DNA of 38,394 nucleotides. Source: Xenococcus sp. PCC 7305. GTDB lineage: Bacteria > Cyanobacteriota > Cyanobacteriia > Cyanobacteriales > Xenococcaceae. Position numbers and translations under genes: made by a program. This document shows, one piece after another, positions 8,207-16,917 of this stretch. Location of the stretch: positions 1 through 38,394 of the forward strand of contig NZ_ALVZ01000177.1 of NCBI RefSeq assembly GCF_000332055.1. The letters are read 5' to 3'. Under the pieces are notes generated by a model. The model was not told where the DNA came from. It worked only from the letters and a program-made list of their open reading frames with translations, and searched no databases. Position 1 is the first letter of the stretch, and every line of letters starts with the position of its first letter.

Positions 8207-10726
8207 TTATCGCTGTCTATTACAAGATCTAATTGCCGATAACAACTCCTCAGAAAAGTCGCCTAACCACTTATCGCTAGCTTGTTGTGCGCTTTGGTTT
8301 CTGAGAAAACTGTTAATCGTCTCTCGCCACTGGCGATCGCCATCTGGCAGGAGCATGCCATAATAATCACAAGTCAAAGGTTGCCTTGGTAACAAAGTAT
8401 AAGCCGCAGGATCTAGACTCTGTCGTTCGAGTTCTCCAATAGATAAAATACTATCACTGACTAGAGCCTCAATCTCATTATTGTTTAAAGCTTTGACTGC
8501 CTGAGCCCTCCCAGTCGAACCATCAAAGAATACTGTTGCAGTTGAGGGATAATTTTCTTTGACAAAAGTTTCGGTGGTGGTACCTTTCAGGACCCCTATT
8601 TTCAAATTTGCCAGGTCACTGTTGCCATTAAGCTGACTTGCTTGATTATTCGTCACCAAAAACTGAGTACCGGAAGCGAAGAAAGGATTGGAAAAAGTGA
8701 TCTGTTCAAGATCATTGCGAATCGTATTGGGACCGCATTCAAGATGAACATGATCTTGTTGCACTAATTCATAGCGATTTTCTAGGTTAGAAGGTAATTC
8801 AACAGTTTGAATGCCTCCAGAAAGCTTGAGTTTTTGTTCGAGATATTGCTCTAAGGATTTTACAAAATCGGCACAATACCCAGTCCAATTGCCCGTATCT
8901 TCCAAAGAACCAAAGGGAGCAGCATCACTTCTGACTGCCACTTTTAAGACTCCTGTACGATTGATTTCATCTAAAACAGGCTCCGATCTGTCCTCTGCTG
9001 TTGCAACTATCGGTTCGGGGAATAATGGCGAGGGGGGTTGCTTGCCATAGGCTGTCTCTAATTGCTCTGGAGTTAGGGAGTGGGTGAGATGAATTTCAAT
9101 GCTCTCTCGGGAAATTTCCTCGGTGTAAGAAGCGGATAAATAAGGCTCAAATTCTTCTAGACCTCGTAAATGATAATTAAAGAAAGCCACCGTCATGGCA
9201 TTGAGATAATCACGGGCGATCGGGCCACTTCCCTCAGGCCCCCTCAACATTTCTAGAGGCAGTCCTTCAATCACCTCATCTTTGGCGGTGGAATAATGAG
9301 TTCCAGGAACTAACAAGGCGAGATATTTATCAGGAGTACTGAGCCAGAAAAAGGGATGAATTTGATTGGGAACGACAGGAACAGTGGTGTCTTCACTCGC
9401 TGCCCAAATCATGGTGGGAATATCAATTTTCCCCATGCCTTCCGGCCCAAAAATGGGATTGGTAAAAGGATAGGCGGCAAACACCGCTTTAATCCGCGGA
9501 TCTTTGATATTAAATTTGATTGGGGGCAAATATTGAGCTTGGCATTGCAGCGCAAAACTAATGACGATATTAAAATTCTCCTCATTGCATTTTTGATCCA
9601 ATCGAGGTTGATTAATCTCTGCGCCCGCGGTTGCCAAGGCAGTGTAACCGCCGAAAGAATAGCCAAAAATTCCCACTTGTTCTAGGTTGAGCTTATTACT
9701 CCAGTTGGGGTCGCTAGCGTCTAACTCCTCCAATTTATCCAGAAGATTAGTTACATCTAAAGTCCGACCCACAAACTCAATCGGCGTAATCCAGTCGCCT
9801 AATTCTCCGCGTAAAAAGGCTTGCCGATATTCCAAATTACTACCAATATGCTCAACTGATGCCACGGCATAACCATGGGATGCTAATTGGTTGGCCACAT
9901 GACTATAATTGCCCCGAGAGGAGCCAAAACCTTGAACAATGAAGATTAATGGTGCTGGTTCCGATTTTCCTTGCGGCAAATAGAGATCGAACTCTAAGGG
10001 ATGGGAAGTGGATAATCCAACATCAGTTGATCGCAGACTTTCGATCTCAAACTTCAGACTTTGCATCGACACTGCCCACGACCCTGGCTGCTGTAAATCG
10101 CTCAGTTGATCGAGATCTGTTGTGGATTCAGCAGCTTCTGTTGCCGACTGTTTAATAATTTCCGCTATTACCGCTTGACGATAACTCGATTGAGTTGCCA
10201 ATTCTTGTCGTAGTTGGAGGAGAAATTCAAGATTGAGATAAATGTCTCTGCTGGGAAACTTACGCAAGGCATTAATGATAGTTAACCCTTCGGTCTCATC
10301 AGCAGCGGCTAAAATCATCGCAGCTCGCAGACCATGGAGGCCATTAATATTATGGCTAATTTGAACGCCTCTTCCCAATTGACTCAGCATCCTTTCGACC
10401 ATGGGAACGCGGGCCACACGATAGATTTCTGCTGGGCCCAAATCAAATCGTTCCTGTAAAATTTCCCGCAGTTGAACGACAGTTTCCCCATCGAGGCGGT
10501 TGGTTACCAATGCCAAGTCGGGGTTAATAATTCCTTCCTTGGCAAAGGCTTCTAAAGAGTCAACCGCGATCGCGATCTGCAAGGGACCAATAAAAGTTTT
10601 AATCCGTTCTGCACTGAAAACAGGTTGGGGTTTTGATATTGCAGGGACAATTCCTAAGCCGAGAAGCAAACAGGCAGTGTTTATTAGCTTGACTAATTTC
10701 TGGCGGCGGTTTTTTACTGGAAACAT
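8207..10726 (-). CDS. DUF1400 alpha/beta hydrolase fused to a solute-binding (SBP_bac_3) domain
   Basis: This 839-residue protein has an N-terminal signal-like segment (LINTACLLLGLGIVPAIS), then DUF1400 (about 45-190), then an alpha/beta hydrolase. The hydrolase has IFIVQGFGSSRGNYSHVA, a GYSFGG nucleophile elbow near residue 357, a candidate acid in AASEDTTVP (about 444) and a candidate His in VPGTHYSTA (about 475). From about 585 to the end is a complete family-3 periplasmic solute-binding domain: GVLKVAVRSDAAPFG, GYCADFVKSLE, LECGPNTIR, FFASGTQFLV, LKIGVLKGTTTE and LTCDYYGMLLP. Family-3 domains usually bind amino acids or small polar compounds for ABC importers, but no permease is nearby. 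The fusion suggests ligand sensing or substrate capture next to the hydrolase. It is first in a two-gene unit with its paralogue at 6479-8185. Confidence 0.87.
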   Translation of the reverse strand: MFPVKNRRQKLVKLINTACLLLGLGIVPAISKPQPVFSAERIKTFIGPLQIAIAVDSLEAFAKEGIINPDLALVTNRLDGETVVQLREILQERFDLGPAEIYRVARVPMVERMLSQLGRGVQISHNINGLHGLRAAMILAAADETEGLTIINALRKFPSRDIYLNLEFLLQLRQELATQSSYRQAVIAEIIKQSATEAAESTTDLDQLSDLQQPGSWAVSMQSLKFEIESLRSTDVGLSTSHPLEFDLYLPQGKSEPAPLIFIVQGFGSSRGNYSHVANQLASHGYAVASVEHIGSNLEYRQAFLRGELGDWITPIEFVGRTLDVTNLLDKLEELDASDPNWSNKLNLEQVGIFGYSFGGYTALATAGAEINQPRLDQKCNEENFNIVISFALQCQAQYLPPIKFNIKDPRIKAVFAAYPFTNPIFGPEGMGKIDIPTMIWAASEDTTVPVVPNQIHPFFWLSTPDKYLALLVPGTHYSTAKDEVIEGLPLEMLRGPEGSGPIARDYLNAMTVAFFNYHLRGLEEFEPYLSASYTEEISRESIEIHLTHSLTPEQLETAYGKQPPSPLFPEPIVATAEDRSEPVLDEINRTGVLKVAVRSDAAPFGSLEDTGNWTGYCADFVKSLEQYLEQKLKLSGGIQTVELPSNLENRYELVQQDHVHLECGPNTIRNDLEQITFSNPFFASGTQFLVTNNQASQLNGNSDLANLKIGVLKGTTTETFVKENYPSTATVFFDGSTGRAQAVKALNNNEIEALVSDSILSIGELERQSLDPAAYTLLPRQPLTCDYYGMLLPDGDRQWRETINSFLRNQSAQQASDKWLGDFSEELLSAIRSCNRQR

Positions 10727-10736
10727 TAATCAACAA

Positions 10737-10771
10737 AGTAATAAGTAATGAGTGATAAGTAATGAGTATAT
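10737..10771. repeat. Heptamer tandem repeat (agtaatg type)
   Basis: Five consecutive 7-bp units follow the pattern agtaata, agtaatg, agtgata, agtaatg, agtatat. The array starts 11 bp upstream of the hydrolase start codon. The same unit family recurs at 31488-31522. Confidence 0.85.
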
Positions 10772-10900
10772 ATCTCTTATCTACAATTAGGGTGGGGCTG
10801 CTCAAAACAAATCATCTAGTTGGGCTAAATTATCCATTTTCTGACCTGATTATCCCCATTCGAGGAACCTAGTCCCGCTTGACGAGACTAACAGGGAGAC

Positions 10901-10943
10901 TGCCCTCTGCCCTCTGCCCTCTGCCCTCTGCCTTCTGCCCTCT
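10901..10943. repeat. Heptamer tandem repeat (ccctctg type)
   Basis: About six units of ccctctg/ccttctg run up to 1 bp before the stop codon of the SLH protein gene. The same family recurs at 19465-19494 and 26237-26262, making this a dispersed short tandem repeat of the type known in cyanobacteria. Confidence 0.9.
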
Positions 10944-10944
10944 C

Positions 10945-11649
10945 TTAATTAGGATCGTTCTCGATACATTTAACTGTTCTGACGATCGCTGCAACTGCAT
11001 AGTCCCGATTTGCAGGCTGCTCAGGAGCAAAAGCATCACCTTCTTCATTTAAAGGCGAAGCAACTCCACAGTATGCCGACATTGTCATCGTCGCTTCGAG
11101 ATCATACCCAGCCACATCAGAAAAAGTAATGGGATCTTGAGTAGGGGTTAAAGTTGTGCTTTCTTTGCGTCTGGCTTTGGAGATTCCTGCTGAGCGTCTT
11201 AGAAAATCGATAAGGTCAATGCGGCTAATAGGTTCTTCTGGTCGGAACTCCCCAGAATAGTTAGCCGCACCTGCTGCGGGGAGGAAATTCCATTGTGCCC
11301 AAGCAATTTTCTTGGCACTCCAGCGATCTTCAGGAACATCTGTAAATTGTTGTGCTGAAGTTGCTCTAGTCGGAGCCTCGTCAAGATCGACTGGCGTAAC
11401 ATTTTTATCGATCGCATCGATAATCATAGACACAGCTTCTTCTTTGCTTACTGTGTCATTTGGTCGATAAGTGCCATCGGGGAAACCAGTAACAATCCCT
11501 AATTTCGCGCCCTCTTCTATTTCTGCGGCGTAAACATTACCTTCAATATCACTAAAGGTGGCTGCATCTTGTGCTCTGTTGGGTAAAGTGTAAAATGCTA
11601 ATGCTGTTGTTGCGATGGCTGCTACACTAATGCCAGATAAAAATTTCAT
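10945..11649 (-). CDS. SLH-domain envelope protein
   Basis: This 234-residue protein has a typical signal peptide (MKFLSGISVAAIATTALAFY, with cleavage likely after NRAQ). Three S-layer-homology repeats follow. The first is about 32-78 (FSDIEGNVYAAEIEEGAKLG then FPDGTYRPNDTVSKEEAV). The second is about 100-155 (FTDVPEDRWSAKKIAWAQ then EFRPEEPISRIDLIDFLRR). The third is a weaker one at about 174-227 (FSDVAGYDLEATMTMSAYCG then FAPEQPANRDYAVAAIV). SLH repeats bind secondary wall polymers or peptidoglycan at the cell surface. There is no porin barrel or other domain, so this is a short SLH-only protein. It is divergent from the ABC exporter gene (225 bp gap). Its stop codon abuts a heptamer repeat. 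Confidence 0.88.
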   Translation of the reverse strand: MKFLSGISVAAIATTALAFYTLPNRAQDAATFSDIEGNVYAAEIEEGAKLGIVTGFPDGTYRPNDTVSKEEAVSMIIDAIDKNVTPVDLDEAPTRATSAQQFTDVPEDRWSAKKIAWAQWNFLPAAGAANYSGEFRPEEPISRIDLIDFLRRSAGISKARRKESTTLTPTQDPITFSDVAGYDLEATMTMSAYCGVASPLNEEGDAFAPEQPANRDYAVAAIVRTVKCIENDPN

Positions 11650-11874
11650 AATAAATCTCTCACTCCAGAACTATTGATTAATCTTCTTAATCACTTAAGT
11701 TATAGTTGTCTTCAAATCAGGAAAAATTCCCCAAAAAGAAACCAATTTTCAGTTTTCTTATAAGTGATCTCAAAATATAGTCTACAAGATAAGCATGTTT
11801 GTCAGATATTAAGAATACATTAATTTTGTGAGTTTTCACCTAGTATTAGAACTTGACCCTATTTTCTATTGCCG

Positions 11875-13497
11875 ATGAGTTTGATTTCTTTTCTATTGCG
11901 TTCTTCTTGGAGAATGGTTGCGATCGCGATTCTTACGGGATTTCTCAGTGGTGGCAGTAGTGCAGCTCTAATTGCCCTAATTAGTCGTGCCGCAGCTCGC
12001 GAGCCTGGGGCATCTCTATCTACTACAGCCTGGACTTTTGTGGGCCTTGCGATCGTGGCGCTGATCACTAGCATTATTGCTCAGGTAATGCTGATTCGTC
12101 TTTCCCAGAATGCGGTTCTAAAGTTGCGAATGCGTTTGAGTCGGCAGATTCTGGCTTCGGAGTTGAGCCATCTCGAAGATTTGGGCAAGCCTCGACTCTT
12201 GGCCACCTTGACTGAAGATGTGCAAGCAGTTGCCAATGGGGTGTTCCAAATGCCATCTCTGTTTATTAATCTCGCGATCGTGATCGGTTGCATGGCTTAT
12301 ATAACTTGGTTGTCTTGGTCGGTAATTCTGATGGTGATTGGCCTGGCAGTAGTGGCAATTGGGAGTTGCCAATGGATGCTCAACCGAGGCAAAAAAATGC
12401 TAGCCCTTGCTCGCACTGATCAGGATATTTTGTTCCAGCATTTGGGTTCGATCACCGCAGGCATCAAAGAACTGAAGCTGCATTACCGAAGACGACAAGT
12501 TTTTCTAGAAAAGCAACTACTCCCAACTGTTAATAATTTTCGCCGCCATAATGTTGTCGGTCTAACTTTTTTTGCCGCAACTTCTAGTTGGGGTCAGCTG
12601 ATCTTCTTTTTTGCCTTGGGTTTTGTGATTTTTGTCTTGCCCAATATCATGGCAATTACACCTCAAACTCTTTCTGGTTATGTTTTGACCTTCACCTACT
12701 TGGTATTTCCGATGGAAAATATCATTAGTAAGTTACCTATTTTCAGTCGAGCTAGCATTGCCTTAGAAAAAATAGAATCTTTGGGTTTATCTTTGGTTAA
12801 TCGCTCAGAAAATTTAACTGTGCCACCGCAACATAAAGCTTCCTGGGAATATTTTCAACTGGATAATGTAACTCATACCTATCGCACCGATGAGCCTAAC
12901 AGTAATTTTATTTTGGGGCCTGTTAATCTCAAATTTTTCCCGCAAGAAATCGTTTTTATTGTTGGCGGGAATGGTAGTGGGAAATCGACTTTGGCAAAAC
13001 TGATTACTGGGCTTTATATTCCTGAATCGGGGGAAATCATCTTAGATGGGGAATCGATTACCGAACAAAATCGAGAATGGTATCGGCAACATTTTTCAGT
13101 AGTTTTTGCCGATTTTTATTTGTTTGCAGATCTTTTGGGATTAGAAGATAATAATTTGGATAGTCAAGCTCAGAAATATCTCAAGCTACTTCAATTAGAC
13201 CATAAGGTACAAGTGCAAGAGGGCAAGCTTTCGACGACTGCACTTTCCCAGGGACAGCGGAAAAGATTGGCTTTGCTAACGGCCTATCTAGAAGATCGGC
13301 CAATTTATTTGTTTGATGAATGGGCAGCGGATCAAGATCCGTTCTTTAAGGAAATTTTCTACTGTAAATTATTGCCTTATCTGCGAGATCAAGGGAAGAC
13401 TGTGTTGGTGATTAGTCATGATGATCATTATTTTCATGTGGCAGATCGGATGATTAAACTCGATTATGGTCAGGTTGAATATGACAAGGATTTTTAA
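11875..13497 (+). CDS. Cyclic-peptide-type ABC exporter, fused membrane and ATPase domains (SyrD/PvdE-like)
   Basis: The 540-residue protein is taken from ATG 11875; a TTG two codons upstream is also open. The membrane domain (about 1-290) has several hydrophobic helices. The ATPase domain (about 325-540) carries Walker A GGNGSGKST, signature SQGQRKR, Walker B YLFDEWAADQDP and H-loop VLVISHDDHYF. The DEWAADQDP stretch and single-chain half-transporter layout are typical of the cyclic peptide/siderophore exporter family (SyrD, PvdE). No peptide synthetase, precursor peptide or siderophore gene is nearby, so the cargo is unknown. The divergent SLH gene is the only close neighbour. The call as an exporter is firm; the substrate class is inferred from the family. 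Confidence 0.9.
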   Translation: MSLISFLLRSSWRMVAIAILTGFLSGGSSAALIALISRAAAREPGASLSTTAWTFVGLAIVALITSIIAQVMLIRLSQNAVLKLRMRLSRQILASELSHLEDLGKPRLLATLTEDVQAVANGVFQMPSLFINLAIVIGCMAYITWLSWSVILMVIGLAVVAIGSCQWMLNRGKKMLALARTDQDILFQHLGSITAGIKELKLHYRRRQVFLEKQLLPTVNNFRRHNVVGLTFFAATSSWGQLIFFFALGFVIFVLPNIMAITPQTLSGYVLTFTYLVFPMENIISKLPIFSRASIALEKIESLGLSLVNRSENLTVPPQHKASWEYFQLDNVTHTYRTDEPNSNFILGPVNLKFFPQEIVFIVGGNGSGKSTLAKLITGLYIPESGEIILDGESITEQNREWYRQHFSVVFADFYLFADLLGLEDNNLDSQAQKYLKLLQLDHKVQVQEGKLSTTALSQGQRKRLALLTAYLEDRPIYLFDEWAADQDPFFKEIFYCKLLPYLRDQGKTVLVISHDDHYFHVADRMIKLDYGQVEYDKDF

Positions 13498-13594
13498 ACA
13501 ATAAATCAAGTTTGGCGATCGCAGTACAATGACGCGTAACTTTTCTATACTATTTATTAATTCCCTCAAGCCATCCTAATTGATAGGAAATTTT

Positions 13595-14263
13595 GTGACA
13601 ACTAAATCTAAATCTAGAATCTCGAAAAAACAACGAGCCTTAGAAATCTTATCGCTTCTGGAAAAACTCTATCCAGATGCCACTTGTAGTCTCGATTATG
13701 AATCTATAGTGCAACTATTAGTTGCGACCATTCTCTCTGCTCAATGCACCGATGAAAGAGTCAATAAAGTAACTCCAGCTCTTTTTGCCAGATTTCCTGA
13801 TGCCCCTTCCTTGGCTGGTGCCGATCGCGAAGAACTAGAAACCTTAATTCGCTCCACGGGTTTTTATCGCAATAAGGCCAAAAATATTCAGGGTGCTTGT
13901 CACAAAATTGTCACCGAATTCGATAACAACGTCCCCCAAACAATGCCAGAACTACTACAATTACCAGGGGTTGCTCGCAAGACAGCAAATGTAGTGCTTG
14001 CCCATGGTTATGGCATTCTCGAAGGGGTCACAGTAGATACCCATGTCAAACGCATTAGTAATAGATTGGGACTCACTAAAAATGATAATCCCGTCAAAAT
14101 AGAACGAGATTTGATGAAAATTTTGCCCCAACCCGATTGGGAAAATTATTCGATTCGAATTATTTATCATGGCCGAGCAGTTTGTAAAGCCAGAAAACCC
14201 CTTTGCGATCAATGTCAATTAGCCCATCTTTGTCCTTTCTTGAAAGCTGGTGGTCAAGATTAA
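13595..14263 (+). CDS. nth: Endonuclease III, base-excision DNA glycosylase/AP lyase
   Basis: Endonuclease III removes oxidised pyrimidines and nicks abasic sites. The protein has 222 residues from the GTG at 13595, which is chosen because AGGA sits 6 bp upstream; a TTG at 13580 is also open. The helix-hairpin-helix is LPGVARKTANVVLA with the catalytic Lys, and the catalytic Asp is in VDTHVKRISNRLG. The C-terminal iron-sulfur loop is intact: four cysteines in C-x6-C-x2-C-x5-C spacing (CKARKPLCDQCQLAHLC). The length matches the family. It is the first of a run of plus-strand genes but is separated from the next by 225 bp with repeats, so it is probably transcribed alone. Confidence 0.95.
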   Translation: MTTKSKSRISKKQRALEILSLLEKLYPDATCSLDYESIVQLLVATILSAQCTDERVNKVTPALFARFPDAPSLAGADREELETLIRSTGFYRNKAKNIQGACHKIVTEFDNNVPQTMPELLQLPGVARKTANVVLAHGYGILEGVTVDTHVKRISNRLGLTKNDNPVKIERDLMKILPQPDWENYSIRIIYHGRAVCKARKPLCDQCQLAHLCPFLKAGGQD

Positions 14264-14285
14264 ACAAATCTAGCGCTATGCTTTG

Positions 14286-14327
14286 GGGAGTCGGGAGTCG
14301 GGAATCGGGAATCGGGAATCGGGAACA
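14286..14327. repeat. Heptamer tandem repeat (gggaatc type)
   Basis: Six perfect-length units occur: gggagtc twice, gggaatc three times, gggaaca once. The array lies 22 bp after the nth stop. A related array occurs at 18469-18496. Confidence 0.9.
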
Positions 14328-14415
14328 GGTAATCGTCAAGAGAAAATCTGGTAAAAAAGGCAATACAACTAAATCAAACGACTTGGCAAAATTTTAAATC
14401 AAAATATAACTCTTT

Positions 14416-14450
14416 TAACCCTAAAACCTAACACCTAAAACCTAACACTA
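14416..14450. repeat. Heptamer tandem repeat (aaaacct/aacacct type)
   Basis: Five 7-bp units occur: taaccct, aaaacct, aacacct, aaaacct, aacacta. The array lies in the same gap as the gggaatc array but is unrelated in sequence. It is 38 bp upstream of the next start codon. Confidence 0.75.
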
Positions 14451-14488
14451 ATCTTAACAAGTAAATAGAGTACCAAGCCGTGTAAATC

Positions 14489-15514
14489 ATGTCAATTAAT
14501 CATCAGCAACAACGTAATACAAAATCACCATATTGCCTGATTATTGGTGGTGGCATTTCTGGGTTAATCATCGCCACAGAACTCAAAAGACATGGGATCG
14601 CAAGCACTATTCTCGATAAGGGAAGAGGTATCGGAGGTCGCTTAGCAACCAGACGTATCGAGCATTCCGAAGCTGTTGAAGGAATCTTTGATTATGGAGC
14701 GCAACATTTCACAGTCAGTGATCCCAAATTTCAGGTCTGGGTGGACGAATGGCTTAAAAAAGACATAGTAGAAGCATGGAATAAAGGTTTTCCCTCAGTA
14801 GATGGCAATATTCAGCAGGAGAACCAAGTTTACTATCGAGGCGTTGTCAGTAATCGCAACATTGCTAAATATCTGTCGCAAGAGCTTGATGTTCATACCA
14901 GCACGAAAATTATCAACTTAAATCGACAAAATTCTCAATGGAACCTCGAAGCCGACAATGGCGCGAACTTTGTCGGAGATATTTTAATTATGACCGCTCC
15001 GATTCCCCAGTCATTGGCTTTGTTGGATAGTTCTCACATTTCTCTGGCCCCAGAAATACGCGATCGCTTGGAACAAATTGTTTACCACAAATGCATTGCC
15101 ATACTCGCTCTGTTGGACAAACCTAGTAAAATTCCAAAACCAGGGGGATTATTCTTAGATGGCAAACCTCTTGCTTGGATTGCTTCTAATCACCACAAGG
15201 GCATTTCCCCCCAGGGTTATGCTGTGACTCTTCATGGAAGTGCTGAATTTAGTGAGGCTCACTGGGAAACAGACCAGGCAAATTTGGCAAATCAACTGTT
15301 CACAGCTGCCTCACCCTGGTTAGACGCTAATGTGACTCGTTATCAAGTACATCGATGGCGCTACAGTCAACCTCAGACGTTTTATGGGGAACCTTATCTT
15401 GTATTGCCAGGACTTCGGTTGATCTTGGCTGGTGATGCTTTTATCTCCCCGAATATAGAAGGTGCAGTATTATCAGGACTGGCCGCAGTAGAGTACTTGT
15501 TATCCCAAAATTAA
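14489..15514 (+). CDS. Renalase-like FAD-dependent oxidoreductase
   Basis: This 341-residue flavoprotein begins with a Rossmann FAD-binding motif (CLIIGGGISGLIIATEL, residues about 13-29). The downstream motif is LDKGRGIGGRLATRR, the arrangement seen in renalase-type monoamine-oxidase-like proteins, followed by FDYGAQHFTV. The C-terminal FAD-contact segment is LILAGDAFISPNIEGAVLSG. Family members oxidise small reduced nicotinamide isomers or remain uncharacterised; the substrate cannot be read from the sequence. No signal peptide is seen, so it is cytosolic. It is followed after 101 bp by the DNA methyltransferase gene, with no sign of a shared pathway. Confidence 0.85.
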   Translation: MSINHQQQRNTKSPYCLIIGGGISGLIIATELKRHGIASTILDKGRGIGGRLATRRIEHSEAVEGIFDYGAQHFTVSDPKFQVWVDEWLKKDIVEAWNKGFPSVDGNIQQENQVYYRGVVSNRNIAKYLSQELDVHTSTKIINLNRQNSQWNLEADNGANFVGDILIMTAPIPQSLALLDSSHISLAPEIRDRLEQIVYHKCIAILALLDKPSKIPKPGGLFLDGKPLAWIASNHHKGISPQGYAVTLHGSAEFSEAHWETDQANLANQLFTAASPWLDANVTRYQVHRWRYSQPQTFYGEPYLVLPGLRLILAGDAFISPNIEGAVLSGLAAVEYLLSQN

Positions 15515-15615
15515 GAGCTCAATTAAGAGTCCAATGCTATTCTTTTGAAATACTCTGTTGCTTATTGGCTATTGCCTAATCTATACTTAGATTCTCTTTT
15601 GCATAGCAAAACTGA

Positions 15616-16908
15616 TTGAAACAAATACTGAGAAGAACTTTGAGCAATCGACCAGTCGCGATCGACTTATTTTCAGGCTGTGGTGGAATGTCCTTGGGTT
15701 TAGAAGCTGCTGGGTTTGATATTGCAGCATCAGTAGAAATTGACCCTATTCATTCTTTAGTACATCATTACAATTTTCCCTATGGAGTTACTATTTGCCA
15801 GGATATATCTCAAGTCTCTTGCGAAGAACTGTTAGCTGCGATTCAAAATAAAGGTTTTAAAACTGATATCGATGTTATCACTGGAGGCCCACCGTGTCAG
15901 GGTTACTCCTATATGGGAGACAGGATATTAGAAGATCCTCGAAATCAATTAATTTTTGAATATGCCAGAATCATCTCGACAATTAGACCCAAATATTTCA
16001 TCTTTGAAAATGTTCCTGGAATAGCATCAGGCAAACATAGACAGTTTCTAACAGAATTGATTAAAAATTTTAATCAAAACAACTATTCAATAGTTGAGCC
16101 TATACAAATACTTGATTCCTCTTTATACGGTGCTCCACAAAAAAGGAAAAGACTGATTTTAATTGGCTACAGAAATGATATGCCAAAACCGAATTATCCT
16201 CAGCCAACTCATGGGCAAGATGACAATTTATTGCCTTTCAATACAATCAGATCTGCGATCGCAAATTTAAGTGACATTCCTGTCTTTATTGGTCAAGACA
16301 AAGGAATATTTGCCGATACAATCAATTATTCAGGATTTGGCAAAAGCTTTAGCATCCAGCCCCAAGGAGTTTATGCTTTATGTCATATAAGGGAAAAACC
16401 CACAAAGGTTTGGGGACATTTGGGCTCAAACCACACAGATAAAACCATTCAACGTTTTGCCAAGGCAATTGCGGGAAAAAAAGAGCCTGTAAGTCGATTT
16501 CTAAAATTATCTTCTGATGGTTTATCCAACACTTTAAGAGCAGGTACAGCTAGTAACAAAGGAGCTTTTACCGCGCCTCGACCGATTCACTATTTACATC
16601 CGAGATGTATCTCCATAAGAGAAGCTGCTCGTATCCATACCTTCACCGATTGGTTTCAATTTCATCGTACAATCTGGCATGGATTTCGTGAAATTGGGAA
16701 TGCTGTTGTTCCGCTACTTGCTAAGTCTTTGGCGACAGAAATTATTAAGTGTTTAAACATAGATACCACCACTCTAGATATCAGAAGACTAGACTCAGTC
16801 GATGATTCGATACTAAGCTATAAAATGAAACAGGCTGCGGAATTTTGGCGAGTGTCTCCTAATGTAATTCCCAAAAGAAAGAGGGCAAAAGTATTTAAGG
16901 TAAGGTGA
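15616..16908 (+). CDS. Solitary DNA cytosine-5 methyltransferase, probably CGATCG (HIP1 core) specific
   Basis: The 430-residue protein shows the ordered m5C methyltransferase motifs: I (AIDLFSGCGGMSLGLEAAGF), IV with the catalytic Cys at about 94 (GGPPCQGYSYMG), VI (ENVPG, about 131), VIII (QKRKRLILIGYR), a target-recognition region at about 210-310, IX (SIREAARIHTF) and X (GNAVVPLLAKSLA). The start is uncertain. An in-frame TGA immediately precedes the TTG at 15616 and there is no ATG before motif I, so TTG is used; a second TTG lies at 15640. No restriction endonuclease is adjacent. The EIDPIHSLVHHYNFP stretch resembles the Synechocystis solitary enzyme M.Ssp6803I, which methylates CGATCG, the centre of HIP1. 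The specificity is inference. The stop is 9 bp before the next gene. Confidence 0.9.
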   Translation: MKQILRRTLSNRPVAIDLFSGCGGMSLGLEAAGFDIAASVEIDPIHSLVHHYNFPYGVTICQDISQVSCEELLAAIQNKGFKTDIDVITGGPPCQGYSYMGDRILEDPRNQLIFEYARIISTIRPKYFIFENVPGIASGKHRQFLTELIKNFNQNNYSIVEPIQILDSSLYGAPQKRKRLILIGYRNDMPKPNYPQPTHGQDDNLLPFNTIRSAIANLSDIPVFIGQDKGIFADTINYSGFGKSFSIQPQGVYALCHIREKPTKVWGHLGSNHTDKTIQRFAKAIAGKKEPVSRFLKLSSDGLSNTLRAGTASNKGAFTAPRPIHYLHPRCISIREAARIHTFTDWFQFHRTIWHGFREIGNAVVPLLAKSLATEIIKCLNIDTTTLDIRRLDSVDDSILSYKMKQAAEFWRVSPNVIPKRKRAKVFKVR

Positions 16909-16917
16909 AAAATTAAA

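Noticed and set aside
10901-10943. Possible CRISPR-like array
   Set aside because: The units are 7 bp with no spacers; this is a short tandem repeat, and no cas genes occur in the window.
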